Source of the DNA: an uncultured Bacilli bacterium
GTDB lineage: Bacteria; Bacillota_I; Bacilli_A; RF39; UBA660
Assembly (NCBI GenBank): GCA_947588865.1
Contig: CANPYQ010000036.1
Coordinates: 1 to 11,278 of the forward strand
Length of the DNA: 11,278 nucleotides
Direction: 5' to 3'
The notes under the pieces are model-generated. The model made no database searches and was not told the DNA's origin. It saw only the letters and a list, made by a program, of their open reading frames with translations. Positions 5,769 through 11,278 of this stretch are shown piece by piece. The first letter of the stretch is position 1, and every line of letters starts with the position of its first letter. Made by a program: the position numbers and the translations under genes.

Positions 5769-6698
5769 ATGGTATCAATTAAAAAATTTTTGGAAAAAGT
5801 TGTTATATATGATTCAATTAAAGAATATTTAATGGAAACTTGGAATGATTTAGAACTTTATGTAAAGAGATTACAAAATTACTCTATAGATACCCAAAAA
5901 ATATTTTTAAAGGATTATTTAATTAAGGAGATAGTTGCTTCAAATAGGATAGAAAAAACTTTATATACATTTGAAATAATGGATTTATATAAAAATGGAT
6001 TTTTTAATAGTTGTGAATTAACTGATGATTTTATTAAATTACTAAATAAGATTGTAAGAAAAAAGGACAAAATAATTTCAAAAGATAATTATATAAGTGA
6101 ATTTATTAACATTTCATATGAAGAATATTTAAAAAATGAATTATGGAATTTGAGTGGTAATTATAGAAAAAATATTGTTTGGCTAGGAGAATCTAATAAT
6201 ATATCAGAGGCTGCTCACGTGCCACCAAAGCCAAATGAGATAGATGAATATATGAATGATTTTTTAGAATATTATAATAATCCAAATTATATTTCAAATG
6301 AAAGTATAAATGATCCAATAATAAAATCAGCTTTAATGCATTTAATATTTATAAAGATTCATCCTTTCGGCAATGGTAATGGAAGAACTGCAAGAATTTT
6401 ATTAAATGAAAATTTAAGGAAAGAAATAAACAAAAGATGTAATTCGAATTTTGCTTATCCACCTGTAAATTTATCAAATAGTTTTAAATTAAGTCAACTT
6501 TCTTACAATGAAAAACAGAACGAAATAATTTTTGATGACGAAATAGATAATAATGATGCAATAAATGCTTGGATTAAGTACAATCTTATAGCTATAAATG
6601 AACAATTATATTTTCTTAATAATAGATTAGATTTTTATGCTGACTTTTTGGATAGTATAGAAGATAACAAATCAAATCACAAAAGCCTTAAAAATTAA
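5769..6698 (+). CDS. Fic family protein (AMP transferase type), self-inhibited class
   Basis: Fic proteins move a nucleotide phosphate group, usually AMP from ATP, onto a hydroxyl side chain of a target protein. The catalytic motif is complete: HPFGNGNGRTAR (residues 198-209), with catalytic His198 and the anion-binding GNGR. Ahead of it lies ASNRIEKT (57-64), which fits the inhibitory helix (S/T)xxxE(G/N) except that Lys63 replaces the final Gly/Asn; Glu62, which blocks ATP, is present. The preceding GNYRKN (130-135) and APPKP-like VPPKPNEIDEYM (151-162) are usual for the group. The protein has 309 aa with no recognisable C-terminal winged helix. I chose ATG 5769 because GGGTGA (5758-5763) precedes it; GTG 5760 overlaps that site. 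No antitoxin gene lies beside it. The target is unknown. Confidence 0.92.
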   Translation: MVSIKKFLEKVVIYDSIKEYLMETWNDLELYVKRLQNYSIDTQKIFLKDYLIKEIVASNRIEKTLYTFEIMDLYKNGFFNSCELTDDFIKLLNKIVRKKDKIISKDNYISEFINISYEEYLKNELWNLSGNYRKNIVWLGESNNISEAAHVPPKPNEIDEYMNDFLEYYNNPNYISNESINDPIIKSALMHLIFIKIHPFGNGNGRTARILLNENLRKEINKRCNSNFAYPPVNLSNSFKLSQLSYNEKQNEIIFDDEIDNNDAINAWIKYNLIAINEQLYFLNNRLDFYADFLDSIEDNKSNHKSLKN

Positions 6699-6714
6699 TA
6701 AGTTATTGATTTTT
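6690..6714 (+). terminator. Intrinsic terminator of fic
   Basis: AAAAATTAATAA (6690-6701) and TTATTGATTTTT (6703-6714) are nearly perfect reverse complements with one G-U pair, ending in five T. The stem contains the fic stop codon. The stem is all A-T except the wobble, so strength is uncertain. Confidence 0.6.
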
Positions 6715-6766
6715 AACATTAAATATCCAAAGTCAATATATAATCATATAACTAATAAAATAGATA

Positions 6767-6795
6767 TTGAGAAAACGAAATAAATATGTTATACT
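6767..6795 (+). promoter_or_regulatory. Promoter of the small membrane protein gene
   Basis: TTGAGA (6767-6772) and TATACT (6790-6795) are exactly 17 bases apart. The predicted start near 6802 rules out a longer reading frame from 6767 and supports ATG 6821. A second TATAAT at 6739-6744 has no fitting -35 box. Confidence 0.7.
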
Positions 6796-6820
6796 TATTG
6801 AGTACGATAGAGGTGGTTTT

Positions 6821-7129
6821 ATGTATTTAGATGCAGTCATCATTTTAGCTTTAATAATATTTGCGTTTTGTTGGTTTAGAACATTTTCTAAGACTGTTTA
6901 TGCAGTAGCTATCATAGATATATTTTTAAGATTATTAAACTATATATCTGCAAATATTGGTATAAAAGGATTTCATTCTTGGGTAGTAAGTATATTCCCA
7001 GGATCAATACCTGATTTATTAAATAACTATATGAGGGGTGTTTTACTAACTGTATTTATATGGATATATGTTGGTTTAATGGTAATTTTCTTGTTTTATG
7101 TAACAAGAACATTTATTAGAAAAAAGTAG
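6821..7129 (+). CDS. Small integral membrane protein of unknown function
   Basis: The 102-aa product is mostly hydrophobic. Segments at about residues 3-20 (LDAVIILALIIFAFCWF), 25-40 and 74-95 (VLLTVFIWIYVGLMVIFLF) look like membrane helices; the middle loop holds GIKGFHSWVVSIFPGSIPD (47-65), which may be a re-entrant or amphipathic stretch. The C-terminus is basic (TRTFIRKK), as expected for a cytoplasmic end. I do not recognise the family. The start ATG 6821 follows GAGGTGG (6810-6816) and lies about 19 bases after the predicted transcript start. It is a single-gene unit between fic and the methyltransferase, with its own promoter and terminator, so no link to either neighbour is shown. Confidence 0.8.
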   Translation: MYLDAVIILALIIFAFCWFRTFSKTVYAVAIIDIFLRLLNYISANIGIKGFHSWVVSIFPGSIPDLLNNYMRGVLLTVFIWIYVGLMVIFLFYVTRTFIRKK

Positions 7130-7132
7130 AAT

Positions 7133-7159
7133 AAAAGTACATGATTTATGTATTTTTTT
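7133..7159 (+). terminator. Intrinsic terminator of the small membrane protein gene
   Basis: AAAAGTACAT (7133-7142) pairs with ATGTATTTTT (7148-7157), with one G-U pair and a GATTT loop, inside a run of seven T (7153-7159). It lies four bases after the stop codon. Confidence 0.75.
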
Positions 7160-7190
7160 ATTTACATACTAGTAATACCTAATTCATTTA

Positions 7191-7199
7191 TGATAAAAT
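7191..7199 (+). promoter_or_regulatory. Extended -10 promoter of the methyltransferase gene
   Basis: TGATAAAAT is an extended -10 (TG, one base, TAAAAT at 7194-7199). No clear -35 box is 16-18 bases upstream; TTTACA at 7161-7166 is too far. The box ends 16 bases before ATG 7216, the same spacing as at other genes here. Confidence 0.5.
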
Positions 7200-7215
7200 A
7201 TATTTAGGTGATAGT

Positions 7216-8250
7216 ATGAATTATATTGGATCAAAATATTCAATTTTAAGTTATATAGATGAAGTAATTGAGGATTTTGTTAAACCTAAAAAAGTAATTA
7301 CATTTTGTGATATGTTTTCAGGTACGGGGGTTGTAGCGAAATATTTTAAAGAAAAAGGATATAATATTATAGCTAATGATATAGAATATTTTAGTTATGT
7401 TACTCTAAAGGGTATAGTAGAAAATAGTGATGAATTAAAATTTGAAAAACTAGAAAAAAAACGTATAGATCCTTTTATTTGTTTGAATGGACTAAACGGT
7501 AAAAAAGGATTTATATATAAAAATTATTCGCTTGGAGGTACTAAAAAAGGAAAATTTAAAAGGTTATATTTTACTGATGAGAATGCAAGTAAGATAGACG
7601 CTGTTAGATTGAAAATAGAAAAATGGAAAAAGAAAAAAATTATTGACGACGGCGAATATTATTACTTAATTGCTTGTTTGATTGAAGCGGCTGATAAAGT
7701 TGCAAATACGGCATCGGTATATGAAGCATTTTTAAAGGAAATAAAAAAAAGTGCTGATAAACCTATAAGGATAGAGCCATTATCTTTAACTTTAAAGAAT
7801 GTAAAATGTGATATATATAATGAAGATTCTAAAAAGTTAATAAAGAAGATTAATGGGGATATACTATATTTAGATCCTCCATATAACAGTAGAAATTATG
7901 ATACAAATTATCATATATTAGAAACTATCGCACTATATGATAATCCAAAAATTAAAGGTAAAACAGGAACTAGGGTTGAAGATACAAAAAGGTCTAATTA
8001 TTGTTTAAAAAATAAAGCTATAATAGAATTAGAAGATTTGATTAAGAATGCAAAATTTAGATATATACTACTAAGCTACAATGACGAGGGAATAATTCCT
8101 ATATCTGAAATAGAAAAAATTATGAAAAAATATGGAAATTATAAAAGGTATGAGAAAAGGCATAAAAGATTTAAATCTGATAATTCAAAAGAGGTTAAAA
8201 AAAATTATACAATAGAATACATACATTGTTTAGAAAAAATAATTGTTTAG
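7216..8250 (+). CDS. Orphan DNA adenine-N6 methyltransferase, D12 class
   Basis: The enzyme should transfer a methyl group from S-adenosylmethionine to the N6 of adenine within a short DNA site. The 344-aa protein has the motif order of D12 (Dam-like alpha) enzymes: NYIGSK (2-7, motif X), CDMFSGTG (31-38, motif I, SAM binding), ND (54-55, motif II), and LYLDPPYNSRNY (218-229, motif IV with catalytic DPPY). NYHILETIALYD (231-242) and ILLSYNDEGI (284-293) follow, a pattern seen in several type II methylases of this class. Residues 85-215 include a variable, lysine-rich region that probably reads the target site, which cannot be deduced. The Shine-Dalgarno AGGTGAT (7207-7213) precedes ATG. No restriction endonuclease gene is next to it, so it appears solitary: regulatory, protective or a relic of a restriction system. 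Confidence 0.93.
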   Translation: MNYIGSKYSILSYIDEVIEDFVKPKKVITFCDMFSGTGVVAKYFKEKGYNIIANDIEYFSYVTLKGIVENSDELKFEKLEKKRIDPFICLNGLNGKKGFIYKNYSLGGTKKGKFKRLYFTDENASKIDAVRLKIEKWKKKKIIDDGEYYYLIACLIEAADKVANTASVYEAFLKEIKKSADKPIRIEPLSLTLKNVKCDIYNEDSKKLIKKINGDILYLDPPYNSRNYDTNYHILETIALYDNPKIKGKTGTRVEDTKRSNYCLKNKAIIELEDLIKNAKFRYILLSYNDEGIIPISEIEKIMKKYGNYKRYEKRHKRFKSDNSKEVKKNYTIEYIHCLEKIIV

Positions 8251-8259
8251 ATAATTATT
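8238..8259 (+). other. Hairpin across the methyltransferase stop codon
   Basis: AATAATT (8238-8244) pairs with AATTATT (8253-8259) around an 8-nt loop that contains the TAG stop. No T-run follows, so it is at best a weak terminator. The rest of 8260-8317 shows nothing I can name. Confidence 0.3.
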
Positions 8260-8317
8260 AAATATATTCATTTGATAGAATATGAACAATTAGTGGCATT
8301 AATAGAAATATAGTATC

Positions 8318-8346
8318 TTGTGAAATTATTACTTTTGTGATATATT
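8318..8346 (+). promoter_or_regulatory. Promoter of the small DNA-binding protein gene
   Basis: TTGTGA (8318-8323) and TATATT (8341-8346) are 17 bases apart. The -10 ends 16 bases before ATG 8363, so the Shine-Dalgarno AGGTGAT (8353-8359) would lie at the 5' end of the mRNA. Confidence 0.6.
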
Positions 8347-8362
8347 TATATTAGGTGATATT

Positions 8363-8689
8363 ATGTCTAGAAAAGAAATTGCAGTAGACCTTATGAAAAA
8401 AGTTATGGCTAAAGAAAGTTATTTAACTTATAAGGAAATTGCTAAAATTACTGGGTATCATGAAAAATATTTATTAAAATTGAAAAAAGATTTAGAAAAT
8501 GGAACTATTAACTTAGTACATGGAAACACTAATAGAAAACCTTCTAATACTATTACAGAGGAAGAAAAACAGTATATAATTAATCTATATAAAAGAAGTA
8601 ACACTACAATAAGAAAATTTTGCAAGTTTTATGCTAAAAGAAGTTACTCTTGTATATGGCATGTTTTAAAAGATGCAGGTTTAATTTAA
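8363..8689 (+). CDS. Small helix-turn-helix protein resembling a transposase N-terminal domain
   Basis: The 108-aa basic protein holds two helical DNA-binding units. The first, LTYKEIAKITGYHEKYLLKLKK (about 21-42), is a helix-turn-helix; the second, ITEEEKQYIINLYKR (64-78) to YSCIWHVLKDAGLI (95-108), is a homeodomain-like unit. The layout, with a link of GNTNRKPSNT (54-63) like the G-R/K-P-S-N turn of transposases and an end in VLKDAGL, matches the N-terminal part of transposases such as the ISNCY/IS1202 and IS481 types, where the DDE catalytic core follows. Here the stop codon comes exactly at that border. The gene has its own promoter, Shine-Dalgarno AGGTGAT and terminator, so it looks like an intact stand-alone gene rather than a random break. 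A domesticated regulator is possible; function is unknown. Confidence 0.8.
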   Translation: MSRKEIAVDLMKKVMAKESYLTYKEIAKITGYHEKYLLKLKKDLENGTINLVHGNTNRKPSNTITEEEKQYIINLYKRSNTTIRKFCKFYAKRSYSCIWHVLKDAGLI

Positions 8690-8700
8690 CCTGTTTTTTT
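8676..8700 (+). terminator. Intrinsic terminator of the small DNA-binding protein gene
   Basis: CAGGTT (8676-8681) pairs with AACCTG (8688-8693) around TAATTT and is followed by seven T (8694-8700). The stop codon TAA (8687-8689) lies at the loop edge, so gene end and terminator overlap. Confidence 0.88.
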
Positions 8701-8714
8701 AATTATCATATAAT
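8686..8714 (+). promoter_or_regulatory. Promoter of feoAB
   Basis: A perfect TATAAT (8709-8714) lies 17 bases after TTAACC (8686-8691), a modest -35 that is part of the upstream terminator stem. Start near 8721 would leave only about 11 bases before feoA. I see no clear Fur, DtxR or MntR operator. Confidence 0.55.
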
Positions 8715-8731
8715 ACTCTAGAGGTGTATAT

Positions 8732-8962
8732 ATGTATTTAAATGATATAAATGACACTGATTCATATATAGTAAATAAAATTAATGCAGGGGAATTAATT
8801 AAAAGAAGATTATATGATATAGGGCTTATTAGTGGAACGACGATAAAGCGATTATTTATAAGTCCGTCTAAAAGAATAAAAGCATATTTAATCAGAGATT
8901 CTATTATAGCTATAAGAGATAGAGATGCAAAATTGATTAATGTGAGTGAGATTAATGATTAA
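8732..8962 (+). CDS. feoA: FeoA, small cytosolic partner of the ferrous iron transporter
   Basis: FeoA is a small SH3-like protein that assists FeoB in Fe(II) uptake from the cytoplasmic side. The 76-aa product shows the family pattern: an early AGELIKRRLYDIGLISGTTIKRLF (residues 19-42), where typical FeoA has G…RL-x-x-x-G-(L/I)-x-x-G-x-x-(I/V), and a late SIIAIRDRDAKLINV (57-71), matching the usual I-A-(I/L)-R-x-x-(E/D)-A-x-x-I end. The normal length is 75-85 aa. ATG 8732 follows GAGGTG (8721-8726). The end overlaps the feoB start by eight bases, so the two are translationally coupled. Confidence 0.93.
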   Translation: MYLNDINDTDSYIVNKINAGELIKRRLYDIGLISGTTIKRLFISPSKRIKAYLIRDSIIAIRDRDAKLINVSEIND

Positions 8963-10925
8963 AGTAGCTTTAATTGGTAACCCTAATGTAGGGAAAAGTA
9001 CATTGTTTAATGAGCTTACAGGACTTCATCAACATACAGGCAATTGGACGGGTAAAACCGTAGGCAGTATGGTAGGTTATAAAAAATATAATGGTAAAAC
9101 TTTAGAATTTTATGATTTACCAGGTACATATTCTTTAATACCACATTCTGAGGAAGAAAGAGTAACTAGTGATTTTGTAATAAATGAAAAATACGGTGTT
9201 GCTTTGATTGTATGTGATCCATTATGCTTAGAAAGAAATTTAAATTTAGTTATACAGACTTTAGAAGTTACAAAGAATGTAGTTGTATGCATAAACTTAA
9301 TAGATGAAGCAAAAAAGAATAATATAAATGTTGATATAAATAGGTTATCTGCATACCTAGGTGTTAAAGTTATTGCAATAAGTGCAAGAAAAAAACTTGG
9401 ACTAGATGAATTATTAGATTCTCTTCTAAGTTATCAACAATCATCTTTTGATTTAATTTATGATGATAAAGTAGAAGAGTGTATAAGTATTATAAGACAG
9501 CACACTAAGAGCAAATTTGAGGCAATAAAAACTATAATAGAAAAAAAATCGAATGATTTAATTATAGAAGAAAAATTAAATCAAATAAATTCATATTTGG
9601 GAGATAATAATATTAACTTTAATGATTCAATTATGAATAGTGTAGTAAAATGTTGTGAAAATATAACTGAAAATGTTGTATCTAAAACTAAACATAAAAA
9701 CAAATTCAATTTAGATAAAATACTTACAAATAAACTAACTGGTATACCAATAATGATAATTATGCTAATGATTTTATTTTGGATATCAATAGTTGGAGCA
9801 AATTATCCTTCAAATTTACTTTTCAAATTGTTTGTTAGTTTAGGAGATTTTTTAAGAGAATTTTCAATAAATGTAAATATTCCTAAATTTATTTATTTAC
9901 CACTGATTGATGGTGTGTATAAAGTATTAACATGGGTAGTAGCAGTTATGTTGCCCCCTATGGCAATATTTTTCCCTTTATTTACACTTCTTGAAGACTA
10001 TGGAATACTTCCTAGAATTGCATTTAATTTAGATGGGTATTTTGAAAATACTGGAACTTGTGGTAAACAGGCACTTACTATGTGCATGGGTATTGGATGT
10101 AATGCAGTTGGAGTAACAGGAGCTAGAATAATAGATTCAAAAAGAGAAAGGTTAATTGCAATATTAACAAATTCATTTATACCTTGTAACGGTAGATTTC
10201 CAACACTTATAATGATGTTTACAATGTTTTTTGCAGTAACAAATAATAGTATTCTTAATACAACTATAAATGTAGTTTTATTAACCATTTTTATAATTTT
10301 AGCGGTAATGATTACATTTGTTGTATCAAAAATATTATCTAAAACATTGCTTAAGGGGAATAATTCATTTTTTATATTAGAACTTCCTCCTTATAGGAGA
10401 CCACAAATAGCTAAAGTATTGGTTAGATCATTAATTGATAGAACACTTAAAATACTTGCTAGAGCAGTCATAATAGCTGCACCAACAGGACTTATAATAT
10501 GGTTACTTACTAATATAACAATAAATGATACCACAATAATAAATATAGTAGCTAATTTATTAAATAATTTTGGACTAATACTAGGGCTTGATGGTGTAAT
10601 ATTGACAGCTTTTATACTCGGATTTCCAGCAAACGAGATAGTTCTTCCAATTATTATAATGACATATTTATCATCTAATGTTATGGTTGATATAGAAGAT
10701 ATATCATTAATACAAAATCTATTTATGCAAAATGGATGGACTATAATAACTGCTTTATGTATGATTGTATTTATTTTGTTTCATTATCCATGCTCAACAA
10801 CTCTTATTACTATTTACAAAGAAACAAAAAGCATTAAATGGACTGCTTTATCATTTATACTTCCTTTAATTATAGGTATAATTTTATGTATGTTAATTAA
10901 TTTTATTGGAACTATTATTTTATAA
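8955..10925 (+). CDS. feoB: FeoB, ferrous iron uptake GTPase and membrane transporter
   Basis: FeoB takes up Fe(II) across the cytoplasmic membrane, driven or gated by its N-terminal GTPase. The 656-aa protein is slightly shorter than many. GTPase motifs are G1 GNPNVGKS (8-15), the TGNWTGKTVG switch region (28-37), G3 DLPGTYSL (54-61), G4 NLID (114-117) and a SARK G5 (143-146). A helical spacer follows to about residue 255, then a hydrophobic core with many membrane helices. Both Gate-type repeats are visible: one around CNAVGVTGARIID followed by SKRERL and IPCNGRFPT, the other around GFPANEIVLPIIIM. The transport Cys is present in the CNGRFP block. GTG 8946 is also in frame, but ATG 8955, overlapping the feoA stop by eight bases, gives the standard family start MIKVALIGNPNVGKS. 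No feoC is present. Confidence 0.97.
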   Translation: MIKVALIGNPNVGKSTLFNELTGLHQHTGNWTGKTVGSMVGYKKYNGKTLEFYDLPGTYSLIPHSEEERVTSDFVINEKYGVALIVCDPLCLERNLNLVIQTLEVTKNVVVCINLIDEAKKNNINVDINRLSAYLGVKVIAISARKKLGLDELLDSLLSYQQSSFDLIYDDKVEECISIIRQHTKSKFEAIKTIIEKKSNDLIIEEKLNQINSYLGDNNINFNDSIMNSVVKCCENITENVVSKTKHKNKFNLDKILTNKLTGIPIMIIMLMILFWISIVGANYPSNLLFKLFVSLGDFLREFSINVNIPKFIYLPLIDGVYKVLTWVVAVMLPPMAIFFPLFTLLEDYGILPRIAFNLDGYFENTGTCGKQALTMCMGIGCNAVGVTGARIIDSKRERLIAILTNSFIPCNGRFPTLIMMFTMFFAVTNNSILNTTINVVLLTIFIILAVMITFVVSKILSKTLLKGNNSFFILELPPYRRPQIAKVLVRSLIDRTLKILARAVIIAAPTGLIIWLLTNITINDTTIINIVANLLNNFGLILGLDGVILTAFILGFPANEIVLPIIIMTYLSSNVMVDIEDISLIQNLFMQNGWTIITALCMIVFILFHYPCSTTLITIYKETKSIKWTALSFILPLIIGIILCMLINFIGTIIL

Positions 10926-10952
10926 AAAAAGATGAATTAACATCTTTTTTTT
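10924..10952. terminator. Bidirectional terminator shared by feoB and the permease remnant
   Basis: AAAAAAAGATG (10924-10934) and CATCTTTTTTT (10941-10951) pair perfectly around an AATTAA loop. The stem has T-runs on both strands, so it can stop feoB transcription and, in reverse, the minus-strand gene whose TAA stop is at 10937-10939. Confidence 0.88.
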
Positions 10953-11164
10953 AATAGTTTATTTTCTATAAAACTAACAATATAATACATTAATGCAGCG
11001 ACTATACAAAGAATAAATATACCACTTATAACTAGACTTAAATTAAATATCTGAGACCCATATAATATTAAATATCCAATACCTTTTTTAGATACGAGGA
11101 ATTCACCCATAATGACACCGATTAAAGACACATGTCGAAAAACAAGAATTAAAAGCTTTTTTGT
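10937..11164 (-). pseudogene. ABC transporter permease, C-terminal remnant
   Basis: On the minus strand, about 64 residues match the last part of a permease of the nitrate/sulfonate/taurine or thiamine-precursor type. SLIGVIMGEFLVSKKGIGYLI ends the cytoplasmic coupling loop that contacts the ATPase, YGSQIFNLSLV follows, and a last membrane helix (ISGIFILCIVAALMYYIV) precedes a basic tail. A full permease has about 250 residues, so roughly three quarters are missing. The open frame extends upstream to 11164, but the residues before VSLIGV (…LLILVFRH…) no longer look like permease, where NVGLSLIGVI-like sequence is expected. The homology break is therefore near 11132. A GTG at 11129-11131 has no Shine-Dalgarno, so this is a remnant rather than a small gene. 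Substrate unknown. Confidence 0.75.
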
Positions 11165-11194
11165 TTAAAAACTCATGGAATTTGGAGGAATTAG

Positions 11195-11278
11195 ATGGGA
11201 AAAGCTAATTGTCCGTATTGTAATAGCGGGAATACTTTTAATATTGCCTATGGGTATTTAGGTGGAAAGAAAGACAAA
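11195..11278 (+). CDS. N-terminus of a protein with a zinc-ribbon-like CPYC start (partial)
   Basis: ATG 11195 follows a strong GGAGGAA (11184-11190). The 28 codons in the window give MGKANCPYCNSGNTFNIAYG, then YLGGKKDK, and the frame is open at the window end. CPYC (residues 6-9) is the first half of a likely zinc ribbon; the second cysteine pair would lie outside. Such starts are common in transposases, but also in other nucleic-acid-binding and unnamed proteins. Its place directly beside a permease cut short at about 11132 suggests a mobile element inserted there, with 11132-11194 as its end. That is inference: I cannot define terminal repeats without the other end. Codon use (AGC, GGG, CCG, GCC) looks less AT-rich than in neighbouring genes. 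Confidence 0.6.
   Translation, partial: MGKANCPYCNSGNTFNIAYGYLGGKKDK

Noticed and set aside
6767..6820. Longer N-terminus of the small membrane protein from TTG 6767
   Set aside because: The stretch contains a good promoter (TTGAGA at 6767, TATACT at 6790), and the proper Shine-Dalgarno lies just before ATG 6821.
5769..8689. A joint defence system made of Fic, membrane protein, methyltransferase and DNA-binding protein
   Set aside because: Each gene has its own promoter and terminator or hairpin, there is no nuclease or sensor gene, and nothing in the sequence ties them together.
8700..8731. Iron-dependent operator (Fur or DtxR type) before feoA
   Set aside because: The region is AT-rich but has no convincing inverted repeat of a known operator type, and the predicted leader is too short for a riboswitch.
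9998..10288. Minus-strand open frame opposite the feoB membrane core
   Set aside because: It is a shadow of the hydrophobic feoB codons, with no ribosome binding site or family resemblance.
1..11278. CRISPR array or tRNA genes
   Set aside because: No regularly spaced direct repeats and no tRNA-like cloverleaf with a GTTCRA-type T-loop were noticed on either strand by eye.

Overview
The window is very AT-rich and reads like a chromosome piece from a low-GC Gram-positive bacterium (Bacillota, Bacilli), close to the Mollicutes or to uncultured gut lineages such as RF39. The reasons are the Firmicutes gene orders (tsaE-tsaB-rimI-tsaD and infC-rpmI-rplT with an L20-type leader), a 5S rRNA shortened to about 105 nt as in Mollicutes, and perfect low-GC promoters, Shine-Dalgarno sequences and terminators. 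TGA is a stop here: it ends tsaE in an ATGA overlap with tsaB, and the conserved tryptophans I checked use TGG. The lineage is therefore not one with the Mycoplasma TGA=Trp code. The exact taxon is an inference.

Layout. 1-79 is the 3' end of 23S rRNA, then a short spacer with a hairpin, 5S rRNA (146-250) and a strong terminator. 353-1534 holds a decayed pair of overlapping genes of unknown function: two single-base frameshifts in A-runs and one in-frame TAA. 1707-4185 is a tight operon for the tRNA modification t6A (tsaE, tsaB, tsaD) with the acetyltransferase rimI inside it. 4193-5704 is the translation operon infC-rpmI-rplT, with its own consensus promoter and a leader that can fold into two mutually exclusive helices, one a terminator. 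infC most likely starts at an AUA codon. L20 carries a C-terminal extension ending in a Rho_N/SAP-like module.

5769-8689 is an accessory stretch of four single genes, each with its own promoter and terminator or hairpin: a Fic protein with a self-inhibitory motif, a 102-aa membrane protein, an orphan D12-class adenine DNA methyltransferase, and a 108-aa DNA-binding protein that looks like only the N-terminal half of an IS transposase. 8732-10925 is feoA-feoB for ferrous iron uptake. It faces a 3' remnant of an ABC transporter permease on the minus strand and shares a bidirectional terminator with it. The permease remnant breaks off near 11132, and a new gene with a zinc-ribbon-like start (11195 onward) runs out of the window.

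I found no complete novel defence or mobile system. The points most worth checking are the L20-Rho_N fusion, the AUA-started infC behind an attenuator, the stand-alone transposase-type DNA-binding domain, and a repeated compact design in which the Shine-Dalgarno lies almost at the predicted transcription start.
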